Shown piece by piece: positions 52,624 to 64,000 of a DNA stretch of 64,000 bases; within the stretch, counting starts at the first letter, position 1; each line of letters starts with the position of its first letter. Source of the stretch: Hevea brasiliensis (lineage: Eukaryota; Streptophyta; Magnoliopsida; Malpighiales; Euphorbiaceae); assembly GCF_030052815.1 (NCBI RefSeq), contig NC_079500.1, positions 1,550,001-1,614,000 on the forward strand, read 5' to 3'. A program made the translations under genes and the position numbers. The notes below the pieces were generated by a model, which did not search any database, had not been told where the DNA came from, and saw only the letters and a list, made by a program, of their open reading frames with translations.

Positions 52624-54302
52624 TGATAAACTCATTTTATATAAGTATTTTAGAGTAGTTTTGCATCCATTTTTCCTTTTTAGCTTAGTAATTTTATGCT
52701 TTTAATGCTTATTTTAGTTAATTTGTTAATTTTAGTTTCATTATATTTGATTTTCGGAATTTTAATGTTTTTGATAGGTTTTAATAAGGTTTAAAGGCAA
52801 AAAGGTCCATATAGAAGAAATTCAAAGTGATTTGGAAGCCTAAAGTGGTGTGAAAAATGAAGAAAATTCGCTTAAAAAAGAAGTCCAGCCGAGACTTTCA
52901 AGGGCTTCAACATGCCCCGTGTTGAGGGTCGTGTGAAGATAAGAATCAGCCAGTAGGAATCCACATGAGGCATATAAATTCACATTGGGTCGTATAAATA
53001 GAGATTTTGGAACAAAACACGCCGAAAGTTTAAAGGGCTTCAACATGCCCTGTGTAGCGCGTCGTGTAAACAGAGATTTCGGAACAAAACACATCGAAAG
53101 TTTCAGGGACTCCCACATGCTCCTTGTAGCTAGTCACAGAATCTAAAGGCTCCTCCTCTGAATCAACATGAGGCATGTTGAAAATAACTTGAATCAACAT
53201 GAGGCATGTGGGATGGCACTGGCAGATTTGCTGACATGGAAAAATTTTATCTTTTCACACATTTTACACCTTTTGTCTTTATCCCTTTAGAGGCCATTTT
53301 TAGGGTAAACCTTGAGGGAATATATAAGCATCATATTCTCATCTTTACCATAAGGAGAAAGAGAAAGAAAAATCAAAAGAAAAAAGGAAAGAAGGAACCA
53401 CGCCATTTTTGGAGGAAGAACACCTGCAGAGTGACGTTTTCCAGCTTCCATTTTCAGAGATTTAGATTCTCTTCTTCTGGGTTCTTTTATTTTTAGTTTT
53501 ATTTTTATGTTTTCTTGCTCTATTTCATATTTTCTACTTGTAAATACAAGCATGAGTGAGTAGATACTTAAGATTTCATAGTTGGGTGTAATGATTTAAG
53601 TTTTATTTGTGAATTTCGACTGGTTTTAACCAGATTTTAGTATATATAAGCTTTGATTCTTATCTTGTGTGCCTATTTACATACCCATTGTTGGTACCCT
53701 TTGGGTTTTGTTCTTAATCTTATATTGAAGGACCGAGAGGTGAAAATCTATGATATATAATCAAGATAATGAACTTAATCACTTAGTATTAGAAATAAAC
53801 TAGTGGGTTAAGAAGAATTTCAAGTTGATTAAAATGCTTAAAGGGTTTTGGGTAATTAAACATCGCATGAGAATGAGGTTTAGTTTCCTTTAAAACACTC
53901 TTTAGTTTGCTTGAAAGAGAAATTAAAGAAAATCAGAATCAATTTCCTTCAAGCTTGTATTTTCCTTAATCTTGGTTTTGCCTATCCAAATCTCAATAAA
54001 ATTTACTTCATGAACCTTAACTCTGGAATCAATTTTGCCATTAATTAATTAAATCCTTAATTACCTATTGAAAATTTTAGTAAATTAGTATAGTGCTTAG
54101 AATTTTAATTGCTTCATTTATCATAATTTCTTTATTTTTCCAATTTAATTTGCTACATCTCTTACTCTATTTTTGGTATAAATTATCGATAGCCCAAATA
54201 ATCGTGACTTTTATAGTTTGGTACTCAAACAACAAATCTCTGTGGAACGATATCTTTTCTTTACTACTTAAACGATCCGTATACTTGCGGAGTACGCAAT
54301 CA
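52624..54302 (+). mobile_element. 3' LTR of Athila-type element (1679 bp)
   Basis: It starts TGATAAACTC and ends CTTGCGGAGTACGCAATCA. It shares its start and end words with the solo LTRs at 38315-39923 and 20610-22939. The words CATGAGGCATG and CATGCCC are repeated in both orientations at 52910-53215. A 5' partner LTR was not found in the window. Confidence 0.85.
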
Positions 54303-57124
54303 TAAAATAAACTCTAAATTTTAACCATAAGTTCAAAACATTCAAATTCAAAAACAGCAAAAATTTTAGCATTAAAATATCTCTACATCATGAGATATCA
54401 AATAATCTATCCAATCCTTCAAATTCTGAATTTTTTAGAAATAAATCTTTCTCAAATTATATCTCACAAACCACAAGTCTAAAATTTACCAAATTTTAAC
54501 ACAACAGTCCCAACATTCTGAAGATCATCTCTACCAAATTTCATAATTTTTTTAGTATTTTAACTATTTAATTTCCTCAAATTTCCATAGCCCCAAAATT
54601 CAGAATTCCAATCTAGACAGCCTATGTATAATAATTTACTTCTCCAAATCCAACGGTTGAAAAATTACCAAATTTAACCATGACTTCTAGATATATAGAA
54701 CTTAAACATATCCAAAAAGCAATGATGAAAAATCTACTAAACTCTCCTAAACGAGTGAAAAATCTCTTGCCCTGCTCTTGCTCCACTTTCCTTCTTTCTC
54801 TCTCTCATCTTTCCCCCCACTTTCTCTCTTCTCTTCCCTTTTTTCCGGCATCCTCCCTCATCGAAAAGACACAAATTCCCTTTTTTCTTCCTTTCACTTC
54901 TTCCCAATTCTTCTTCACTTTTTGCTATTTCTTTTGTTGTGCACCGTGAAAGTGTATAAACTGCAAAGAAATAAAGTAAATACACAAACACCAATATTTA
55001 TGTAGTTCACCCTCTCAACATAGGGCTACATCCACGGGAATACCATCTTTCACTATTTTCAAATAATAAATTATCAATTAGAAGCTCAAACTATACTACC
55101 CATAAACCCAATTACACCCAAGAGAACCCATACTATATCAAACTGCTTATAGTAAATATATTAGTTAGTCCCTCTCAGTCTCCTCTAAAAATAACTCAAT
55201 ATATTTACTATTACAACACTACGTCACAAAGGGTATCTTCAATTATATGGGCAAGAGCCCTCTCACCAATGGACAAGAATCCCTTCCTCTTAAATTCTAT
55301 GTTCTTACTCCATCTTAGGCCGAAGCCTCTCTCCACTGCAATGGGCAAGTGCCCCCTCATCAGTGAGCGGAGCCAAATCCTCAACAATTAGCAAGACCCC
55401 TTTTTACAATGAGCAATAGCCTCACTCCATGAGCTGAAAGCCAAATAACCTTTTCCACCATTTTTCTATTTGTAGTGTTAATTCTCTCAATCCTAATCTG
55501 ATTAGGAGTTCTACTCGATTTAGGATTAATACTAAAGTAAGAGTTCTATTCTATATAAAAAATATTCCTCTATCCTATTAAGGAGTTTTTCTCCCACTCA
55601 ATTAGGAAAAGGCCTCTCCAAATCCTACTAGGATTTTGAGTCATAATTTTAATAATCTCCACCTTGACTCAAAATCCATCAACCATTGCATACCTCAAAT
55701 TCTTGGGTGTCATCAAATTATCAAATCTCAATGCTTGAGCTTGAACCTTTCAAATCATCAATCTCATCAATCTTCATCTTGGGTGTAACTTATTTCTTTC
55801 TTCAAAAAATTCTCGCGTCCTCAACCATCTTGATTTCGCATCAAGAGCTCCACCTTAATTTTAACTTTTCACCACCTTGAGCTTACATCACCATGTGTGA
55901 CTTCTACATGTCACAATAGCTCTACCTTCAATCAAACTTACCAAGATCATCCACATGCTCTGATACCAATTGTTGTGCACCGTAGAAGCATATAAACTAC
56001 AAAGAAACAAAGCAAATACACAAACACCAATATTTATGTGGTTCACCCTCTCAACAAAGGGCTACATCCACAGGAATGCCATCTTCCATTATTTTCAAAT
56101 AGTAAATCATTAATTACAAACTCAAACTATACTACCCATAAACCCAATTACACCCAAAAGAACCCATACTATATCAAACTGCTCATAGTAAATATATTAG
56201 TTAGTCACTTTCAGTCTCCTTTAGACATAACCAAAAATATTTACTATTATAACACTACATCACAAAGGGTGTCTTCAACTATATGGGTAAGAGGCCTCTT
56301 ACCAATGGACAAGAATCCCTTCCTCTTGAATTCTATGTCCTTACTATACCTTAGGCCGAAGCCTTTCTCCACTACAATGGGCAAGTGCCCCTCATCAATG
56401 GACAAAGCGAAATCCTTAGCAATTGGCTAGGCTCTCCTCTACAATGGGCAACAGCCTCACTCCATGAGCTGAAAGCAAAATAACATTTTCCTTCATTTTC
56501 CTATTTATAGTGTTAATTCTTTAAATCCTAATCTAATTAGGAGTCCTACTCAATTTAGGATTAACACTAAAATAAGAGTTCTACTCTATATAGAAAATAT
56601 TCCTCTATCCTATTAAGAAATTTTTCTCCCACTCAAATTAGGAAAAGGCCTCTCCAAATTCCACTAGGATTTTGAGTCATAATTTTAACATCTTTCTTAA
56701 GTTTCCCTCTTTCTCTCTCCTCTTCCCTTTTTCCTGCATCCTCCCTCACCGGAGAGACACAAATTTCTAGCCATCTTCTCCCCCTCCCCTCACCACCCCG
56801 CCCGCCCGCCTTCTTCTCTTCTTTCTTCCTTTCACTTCTCCCTATTCTTCTTTACTTTTTGCTATTTCTTTTTTTTGTTTTTATAAGCTATAGCAGAAAC
56901 TTCACATGGCCAAAATGAAAGGAAGATGAGCTGCCACATGTCTTTTTTATGGAGAATTTTCATTTTCGTCCTTAATTTTTTCAAAAGTCAATTTTCCACC
57001 GAAAAGCTTCTAAAACTTTACTTTTAAATTCAACTTGATATTAAATTTTCTCCCCAAAATGTTATAAGTTTAATCTCCAATTTATAATAACATCTATTAG
57101 TATTATTTCAAAATTTGGGGTGTT
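54303..57124 (-). mobile_element. Gypsy-type LTR fragment hosting a non-coding LTR element
   Basis: Read on the minus strand from 57124 it starts TGTAACACCCCAAATTTTG, a typical chromovirus-like LTR start. It is interrupted by the element at 54935-56690 and ends against the Athila-type LTR at 54302. A pyrimidine-rich block (54780-54930) resembles 56700-56870, so the LTR carries an internal duplication. The left end is missing. Confidence 0.65.
54935..56690 (-). mobile_element. Complete non-coding LTR element, 720-bp LTRs
   Basis: A perfect 5-bp duplication TCTTT lies at 54930-54934 and 56691-56695. The LTRs are 54935-55654 and 55971-56690, both 720 bp and by eye about 92-95% alike. The 316-bp internal part has primer site TTGGTATCAGAGC (complement, 55957-55969) at its right and a purine tract AAGGTGGAGA (complement, near 55657-55666) at its left. 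There is no coding capacity. It is too long for a classic TRIM and too short for most LARDs. Confidence 0.92.
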
Positions 57125-58059
57125 ACATGGAAAAATCAAAGTGTGATGAGACCAATTGTATATTGGACTCCTCCTCCACTTCAATCTTTCAAGTGGAACA
57201 CAAATGGAGCCTCTCAAGGGAATCCGGGAAGGAGTGGCATTTCTGGAATCTTGAGAGATCATCAAGGATGCATTATTTGCCTTTTTTTCTTTCTCTATTG
57301 GAAAATCAAACTCAAATGAGGCAAACTCAAAGCAATCTACAAAGCACTGCAATTAAACGAAACATCTCCTTCCTTTCTTTGGTTCAACTTGCCGCTTTAT
57401 ATTTGAATCAGACTCTTCAAATGTTATCTACTGGATGACGGGTTCAAGTGAGGGACCTTGGCATCTTCTCAATCTCTTTAAATCATCTCTGAATCAGAAA
57501 GCTATTCTTCCAAATGTCTCCTTTATTAATATAAGGAGAGAAGCAAATCAATTTGTTGTCCCATTGGTTTGGGATAAGAGAATTGAGTTAAATATAAGAC
57601 TTGGATAAACCTCCTTCTCTTAAGCTAGCTTTTCGGTGGAGCTATGCCCGGTTCATTTTATCTATACAATTGTCTGACCATTTGGCAAAGACTGGGTCCT
57701 CTAGGACTGATGACTTCATCGCCTTCCTGTGACCTTTCGTGTGGAGGAATTATTGTGATAATTAAGTATGTTTCTCTTTAGTGTTGGTTGATTGTTTTAT
57801 TGTACTGCTGGGTTGCTTGTTTGTCTTGTGTTTCTTTGTTTTCTTAATGCGTATGATTGCACTAATGGGTAGCTTCTTGTTTGTGCCTTGAACTTTGGTT
57901 GGGACTGCTGGGTCTGTTTGTTTTGCTGGTTTGCTTCTTGTTGGGATTATTATCTTTGATTGGCTTTCACAGTCGCTTGCTCTACCAGGTTTTTTCACTT
58001 AGGCTTAGTTTATGCATTCATATTATTTATAATTGATGATAAAGATTTTTTTTGTCTGC

Positions 58060-58096
<37 letters not shown>
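57125..58096 (+). mobile_element. LINE 3' end with RNase H and poly(A)
   Basis: FKWNTNGASQGNPG, then GISGILRDHQG, and after frameshifts SLNQKAILPNVSFINIRREANQ (with a break after 20 residues in my reading), give the RNase H domain of plant L1-type LINEs. A 33-base A-run at 58064-58096 ends it. Beyond the tail the sequence AGATAGAAT-ACAATACAACAAG resumes the 3' flank shared with copy 2 (33322). The LINE thus sits about 170 bases past the copy 3 stop codon. No matching target copy is visible at 57125. Confidence 0.8.
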
Positions 58097-58269
58097 AGAT
58101 AGAATTACAATACAACAAGTCATGCTTGGATTCTCGTAGGGGACAAAATATCACCAAATATTTAATATATAGAACACAAGTAACGTCACAGGAGCTAAGG
58201 AGTAGCCCAGTGATGATTATTTAATTGCAATACAGGTTGAAATGGCACCCTTACAAGGCACAACACAGG

Positions 58270-61200
58270 CTACATTATGTAGAATTTCCCAAGTTTCCTT
58301 GAATACCCTGAAGTAATCTGGGCAATATTTTCTAAAGTATTTAGTGGATTCAGGAATTTCTCGAAAAAGTCAGCTGAATTTTTGCGGGTTCTTGTCAGGT
58401 TGTTCTTGTAGTCTACATAGTACAAACCAAACCTTGAAGTATAACCAATATTCCATTCGAAGTTGTCCAGATATGACCATGCAAAGTAACCTTTGATATT
58501 AACATGGTAATCCCTGCCAAAACCAACAATCATTAGGAAAATTAATCAAGGATTAACAAAAATCTCTATATTAATTAGTATATCAGAAATTTGACTTACT
58601 TGAGGGATCTTAGAGCGTGCCACATGTGTTCTTTATAATAGTCTATCCTGAATTGATCATTAAGTGCTTCCTCAATAGATTCAGTTTCATTATTAAAATT
58701 GTCAACTCCTAAAATCATATATAGAAACTCAAATAAATTAGGCCGAAATATAATTGAATTGACTGGGTAGCATTTTTACATGAAAAAGATATCAACTGCT
58801 TACCATTTTCAGTAATATAAATTACTGGATCATTGTATTTATCTTTGGTATAGTTCAAAAGATGTCTGATACCTTTCGGAAAAATGTAAAACCAAGATGA
58901 ATAAGCCTGCAAATTTCAATTTATATATAATTAGTGATATGTCCATAAATTTCTAATTCTTTTTTTTGTTATATTTTTATCTATCCATTTTCTTACATAC
59001 TAACCTGGGGACCAATGAGATTACCATTATAATCATAAGCTGTAAAGTAAAAAAAAAAAAAGGTTATCAAATAAACTTCTTTTATATAAAGAAAAACTTA
59101 TCAATGAACGATTTGTTATATATAATTTCACACTTTATTGGATATCATTGAATTAAATATATTGATTTTTTTAAAAAACTTGTAAAGATAATTCTTCTAT
59201 TTAAACCTTCTATTTTTTTAATAAGCAGTAATTTTATTGAAATTAAACTAGGAAAAATTTAACATGGGCAAGTCCAACTACACCTAGCCAGGCCAACCCC
59301 TTACACCCTTAATATATATAAACTTACGAGTTTCAGTAATGCGATTGTCAGTTTTGTATCTAATATGATCTGGATCAATTGAACCATTTGGCTTTGCGTA
59401 ATATGAAGTGTAGTATTGTAGCCCAAGAAAATCATATGATCCTTTAAGCAATTGACTTTCTTTGACAGTGAAATTGAGCAATCTATCTGCAACTAAATCT
59501 TGCACAGTCCTTGGATATTGACCATAGGTTATAGGATCCATCCACCTAGGAAATATGAATTAAAATTGTCTTTATTAAATAAAGACTTTTGCATAATAAA
59601 GGCTCAATTGAAGTAGCTTAGAAGAAAGACTCACAATCCAAACATAAAATCGAGGGCTGTTTTGGATGCATCGATATCTTCTTTTCTATTGGAGAGAGGT
59701 TCATACCAGAAGGTAAAAAGTGTGATCCCAATTTGGCCATTTTGAGTTTTCTGCATAGTAAACATAATAAGAAGTTCAAATTTACAAATATTTTTACTTG
59801 AGAAATAAAAAATTTAATTCATTTTACATATATATATACCTTGTACTTTCCTCTATACACTTGTACAGCTGCAGAATGAGCAAGAAGTAAATGATGGGCA
59901 ACTATATAAGGTTCAGTGGCTGAGTTTCCAGCACGACATTGAGGATTCACCCAAGATGAGCATCGACCAGGAGCAAAAACTCCATAATCATAGGAGAATC
60001 CACTAAGAGACCATGGTTCATTGAAAGTCATCCAAAATTTCACTCGATCACCAAATCTTTCAAAGAGAAGATCTGCATATTCACGATAATCTTCCCTGTC
60101 CATATTTTATATAATTATTTGATAAGATGTCTTTTTACTTATATATTATTATTGATTGAAATTGATATGAAAGTATAAAACTTACACGATATTACGGCTT
60201 AAAAAGCCACCATATTTGTCCTCTAAAGCTTGAGGAGTATCCCAATGAAAAATAGTAACAAAAGGCTGAAGGCCTGAATTTTTTACAACAAAAAGAAATT
60301 AGAAATTTGATGTAATTTTTAACTTCTTTAAGGAACTAGAAGATGAAGTTCTTTCTTTCCCTTGATAAAAAGAAAATTAAGAAAATAGAAGAAATATAAG
60401 ATAGTTAATATAATTAATTGTTTTTGTTCAGGTTTTCAAATAAATACAGCTTGGTGTTTTATGCTTTTTAAATGAAAAAAAAAATTAAAAAAAAAAATAG
60501 TAGGCACATTGCCTCATTACCATTTTGAACATGTTTTCTAAATTTTAATGAATAAAATTTCTATTCACTATTTTAAATCCTTCAAAGAAATAAGAAATAA
60601 TTATCACCTTGGTTTATAGTTTCATTGATGACATTGTTGTAGAATTCAATCCCTTTTTCGTTTACTCCTTCACTTCTCCTTCCACCTCAATAATCAAACT
60701 CAAAAAATAAATAAATAAGAGGGAAAAGTAGAAAATAATAAATATGTAATTTAGCAAAATTCATATGATGCCAACATATGTTCAAAAGTTTAAAACTTTG
60801 ATAAACTACTTACTAGGTATAACTCTTGGCCAGGAAATAGAGAATCTGAAAGCATTGAAACCCATACCCTTCACGTTTTTTATATCTTCCTACAACATTG
60901 ATTTCAAAATTTTCGTTTAATTTATTGTTGACAATGAACAATGATTTTAAGGGAAATGAAAAATAAAAATTTTAATTATTATACTTTGTAGCGGTGATAG
61001 AAATCAACTGCAACATCTCCATTGCTGCGATCCTTTATCCTTTCTACAAGATTGCAAAGAAATAATTAGCATTTTGCATATAAATATAGCATCAACAAAG
61101 ACACACGCACACACACAAAGGTAACCTGGATACTTATGAGTAAATGTGTCCCAGACACTTGGTCCTCTGCCTGATCTGTTTGCTGCACCTTCTATCTGAA

Positions 61201-61614
61201 TACATAAATAAATTGTGAAACAATTATTTATATATATTATTATACATAAATAGTTAGTCAAGAAAAACTCAGAATTAATCAACTTGTTCGTTAGGGTTTT
61301 TTTTTTTTTCCCTAGCTTCATCATTTTAGTTAGTACTTAGAGAAGGGAAAACATGAGATTGAATCTTATTTAGAAATGGATGTTGAGAAAGCACATACTG
61401 CTACAATCCCAGGTCACCAATGAATAAAGGTTTATACCTGGTAAGCAGAAGTGGCAGTCCCAAAAATGAAGTCATCTGGAAAATAAGTACGGTTAAAATC
61501 TGCTGGGACTTCATCATCATGATCTGCCATTAATGCTGGCTTAGCAAGAGCCAGCAAGCTTATAAGGAAGACGATGAGCATCCCTAACAGCTGAAGAGAG
61601 TGCTTAGAAGCCAT
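58270..61614 (-). CDS. GH1 beta-glucosidase (linamarase-like) copy 3, intact
   Basis: Thirteen GT-AG exons join into 542 residues: 61438-61614, 61126-61195, 60985-61043, 60814-60889, 60608-60685, 60186-60273, 59840-60095, 59635-59750, 59328-59545, 59005-59039, 58804-58906, 58600-58708, 58270-58513. A signal peptide covers about residues 1-30. Acid/base Glu209 is in TFNEP, nucleophile Glu424 in ITENG, and FEWNIGY is present; the C-terminus is GKFYIM. Exon lengths equal copy 2 except exons 1 (+12) and 12 (-15). Role as for copy 2: a beta-glucosidase for plant glucosides, probably cyanogenic. The intron between exons 9 and 10 carries a ~95-bp LINE-tail insertion (about 59215-59310), and the promoter lacks the RY word. 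No inactivating change was seen. Confidence 0.93.
59215..59310 (-). mobile_element. LINE tail insertion in copy 3 intron 9
   Basis: A T-run, then AATAAGCAGTAATTTTATTG and GGAAAAATTTAACATGGGCA, resembles 62951-63003. Copies 1 and 2 lack it. Only the 3' end of the parent element is present. Confidence 0.6.
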
Positions 61615-61676
61615 AACCAAAAGACGATATTATGGTTTCAACTGCTTGTGTGGTTTTCACTTCTTGGTAATGCCCC

Positions 61677-61686
61677 CTTTATATAG
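61677..61686 (-). promoter_or_regulatory. TATA box, beta-glucosidase copy 3
   Basis: CTATATAAAG on the minus strand, 63-72 bases upstream of the ATG. Confidence 0.78.
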
Positions 61687-62131
61687 AGTTCATGACAAGG
61701 CTTGAAATGGGTAACGTGATGCATTTGCATTCTTCATCCTCCACTTGCCCTATTCGTGTCGTCTCATTAATTAAAGCCAAACCAAGATTTCATGGAGAAT
61801 GCCCCATTTTTTCTTTTAAAAAAGGGGGAATTTGTTTTTTGTTTATTAATATATTTTTTTTACATGCAACGTTCTTACATATGGAGAATCAACCCTAGTT
61901 TTATTACAATATTGTCAGCAAAAAATATTAATTAATTCTAATCAGAAAACTTAAGATTCTCGTTCCAATGATACAAAAAAAAATCTCGACAAAAATTCTT
62001 TTATTGTATTCATAATAAAATATAACTAGTATATATATAATTTGGTTTTTAGGAGGTGAAGTCGAGGCATTCAAGTTCATAAAAAATAATTAAAAATGCC
62101 AATTCACTCTCAGCAATAACCCCTTATTCAG

Positions 62132-62137
<6 letters not shown>

Positions 62138-62203
<66 letters not shown>
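62138..62203. repeat. (AT)n microsatellite
   Basis: About 33 AT units upstream of copy 3, followed by GATAGATA. The LINE fragment begins 18 bases later. Confidence 0.97.
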
Positions 62204-62205
<2 letters not shown>

Positions 62206-62220
62206 TAGATATAATTACTG

Positions 62221-62950
62221 AAAGTGGATTTCGAAAAGGCTTTTGACACTATTAAGTGGTAACACTTAGATAATGTAATGGAATTATGGACTTTGGTGTC
62301 GCTTGGAGAAAATGGATCATGGAATGTATAAGTGGAGCTACAACAAGTGTCATTATCAAAGGATCGCCCGCGGAGGAGTTAAGATTATACGAGGGACTCA
62401 GGCAAGGAGACCCTCTTTCTCCTTTTCTTTTCATTCTAGCAGTTGAACCATTGAGTGCCTTTATGTCTAAAGCCTTTAGCCGGAACTTGTTCTAAGAGTT
62501 TTAGCATCCACGGAAGGTCCAAAAATCTTCCACATGCAGTATGCCGATGACACTCTAATCTTCTCACAGCCAAATGAGGACTCTATTCTTAACATCATCA
62601 AATTATTTAGAGGTTTCTCTTTTCTTTCTGGTCGTAGGTTTAACCTTCACAAGAGTGTGCTTGTTGGAATTAAATGTTTCTTAATTGCTGGTCAAGGAGG
62701 TTGCAGCCCATGCAACGTGTAGATATAGCTCCTTATCATTCTCTTATCTTAAGTCTGCCTTTGGGTTCAAGCCCAAAGCGCTTCTCAACTTGGCGGTCGA
62801 TAATACCAAAAGGTTGAGAAGAAAATGGCTTTCTAGAAGGGAAAAATTCTTTCTCAATTAGGTTGTCAAGTGCTTATAAAATCTTACATCTCTTCATTGC
62901 CACTTTATTATCTGTTAATTTTCAAGATACCAAATAATGTGGTGCAAATC
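62221..62950 (+). mobile_element. LINE reverse-transcriptase fragment
   Basis: VDFEKAFDTIKW (62225) opens the piece. GLRQGDPLSPFLF lies near 62393-62430 and the catalytic MQYADDTLIF near 62534. RRFNLHKSVLVGIK follows, then LPLGSSPKR and RQVLIKSYISSLPLYYLLIF. These are the ordered reverse-transcriptase and thumb motifs of plant L1-type LINEs. Frameshifts and stops separate them. The 5' half is missing and the 3' end is cut by a T-run at 62951. Confidence 0.88.
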
Positions 62951-63028
62951 CTTTTTTTTATAAGCAAAATTTTTATTGATAATAGGGAAAAATTTAGCAT
63001 GGATAAATTCATCTATATTCAGAGATTT
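62951..63028 (-). mobile_element. LINE tail of the TTTATAAGC family
   Basis: A T-run, then ATAAGCAAAATTTTTATTG and AGGGAAAAATTTAGCATGG. It is the same tail family as at 59215-59310 and, in shorter form, 27821-27861. Confidence 0.6.
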
Positions 63029-63684
63029 TGTCACACCTCAGCCCAGCTCAGCCCTTAGGTTGCTTTCTTGCCAGTCGCTTTGTGGATTAAATCCCTTCGC
63101 CGCCCTGCGAGTTAGATTCACCCATATCACCACGGTTTTACGCTTCTTACCAATTGAGCAGCTCAATTGGTCGAGGCGAGTAAAACCGTGAGGTGATATG
63201 GGTTCGAATCCTAGCTCGCAGGCAAGGATTTAATTCCACAAAGCGGACAAGACTTGTGAGTCGCAGTCCGCCTCTAGAAGGGCACGCTGCAAGAAAGCAA
63301 CCCCAAGGGCCTTGAGTCAGCCCTAAGCCGGTGTGACAATAAAAGGCGCTTTATTGTCACAGCAGTTCACTCAGCCCCTCTAGTGAGCCTTCTTGCAGTG
63401 CTTCTAGAGCATCTCAACAAGATCTGTCGCTTTGGTGGAGTTAATCCCTTGGCCCTGCAGAGCTAGGATTCGAACCCATATCACCCATATCACCAATTGG
63501 TAAGAGGCGAGTAAAACCGTGAGGTGATATGGGTTCGAATCCTAGCTCTGCAGGGCCAAGGGATTAACTCCACCAAAGCGGACAGTACTGATTTGAGTTG
63601 CAGGCCCGGCCTCTAGAAGGGTACGCTGGCAAGAAGGCTCACTAGAGGGGCTTGAGCTGGGGCCCCCTAAGCCGGGGTGTGACA
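63029..63684. mobile_element. Four-arm foldback element with tRNA-like boxes
   Basis: It is flanked by a perfect 5-bp duplication GATTT (63024-63028 and 63685-63689). It begins TGTCACACC and ends GGTGTGACA. It consists of two long inverted repeats: 63029-63322 folds on itself around 63150-63165, and 63354-63684 around 63500-63510. A further palindrome joins them at the centre, TGTGACAATAAA then TTTATTGTCACA. Each forward arm carries GGTTCGAATCC (B box), and the first has AGCTCAATTGGTCGAGGCG (A-box-like) about 35 bases before it. There is no coding capacity. Confidence 0.85.
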
Positions 63685-63689
63685 GATTT

Positions 63690-64000
63690 ATAATTATTTT
63701 AAATTTTAATAGTAATTAAAAATGTATATATATACACACACTTAAAATTAACTAATTAAATAAATAATCCCAACTAAATAAATTTTTAAGCTCCTAGATC
63801 AATTAATTTTATATATAATATGTATCTAAATAATAATTAATTATATTTATTGTTTATATATTTTGAAGGAATCAATACTACATATTTAAAAAATACCATA
63901 TAGTTAAAAAAGTTTTTTTAGGATGTTAATATTATAAAAAAATTATTGAATATATGATAAAAATAAAAAATTTAAATATTTCACATTATAGACATCATCT
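63690..64000. other. AT-rich DNA, nothing recognised
   Basis: About 85% A/T by eye; no open frame or repeat of note. Confidence 0.7.

Noticed and set aside
63150..63215. tRNA gene
   Set aside because: A- and B-like boxes are present, but there is no clover-leaf acceptor stem and the segment is an arm of a repeated palindrome.

Overview
The window is plant nuclear DNA: AT-rich, with GT-AG introns, TATA-box promoters and dense nested retrotransposons. The only protein-coding genes I can support are three tandem, same-strand (minus) members of glycoside hydrolase family 1. Their 13-exon structure and sequence are closest, from memory, to linamarase, the cyanogenic beta-glucosidase of cassava and rubber tree. 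This suggests a Euphorbiaceae plant, with Manihot or Hevea most likely; the genus is inference.

Layout. 1-4573 is one copy of a near-identical 4.5 kb duplication whose partner is 42260-46820. 5703-15233 is a decayed Ty3/gypsy element of the Tat/Ogre type with a truncated 5' LTR. 15236-18480 is AT-rich with nothing recognised. 18484-28429 is beta-glucosidase copy 1, a pseudogene with two 1-bp deletions and a 6.2 kb Ty1/copia insertion in exon 7. That copia element itself carries a gypsy-type solo LTR, which holds an inverted-repeat TRIM, and a separate intact TRIM. 28930-29445 is a diverged relative of the 4.5 kb duplication. 29450-30782 is a gypsy LTR fragment carrying a Cassandra/TRIM chimera. 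33466-36432 is beta-glucosidase copy 2, an intact 543-residue reading frame. 36892-42240 is a solo gypsy LTR with another solo LTR nested in it. 46821-54302 holds a rearranged TRIM, a Cassandra element with a 5S-rRNA-like core, and an Athila-type element remnant. 54303-57124 is a gypsy LTR fragment holding a complete non-coding LTR element of 1756 bp. 57125-58096 is a LINE 3' end. 58270-61614 is beta-glucosidase copy 3, intact, 542 residues. 62221-63000 is a LINE reverse-transcriptase fragment, and 63029-63684 is a multi-arm foldback element with tRNA-like promoter boxes.

Copies 2 and 3 predict secreted or vacuolar family 1 beta-glucosidases with both catalytic glutamates; copy 1 is probably dead. 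The three promoters share a TATA box and an upstream module with CACGT and RY (CATGCATG) words, the RY half being lost in copy 3. The most unusual content is the set of short LTR elements (TRIMs). At least three composite or inverted arrangements are flanked by perfect 5-bp target duplications, which suggests they were inserted as pre-assembled chimeras.
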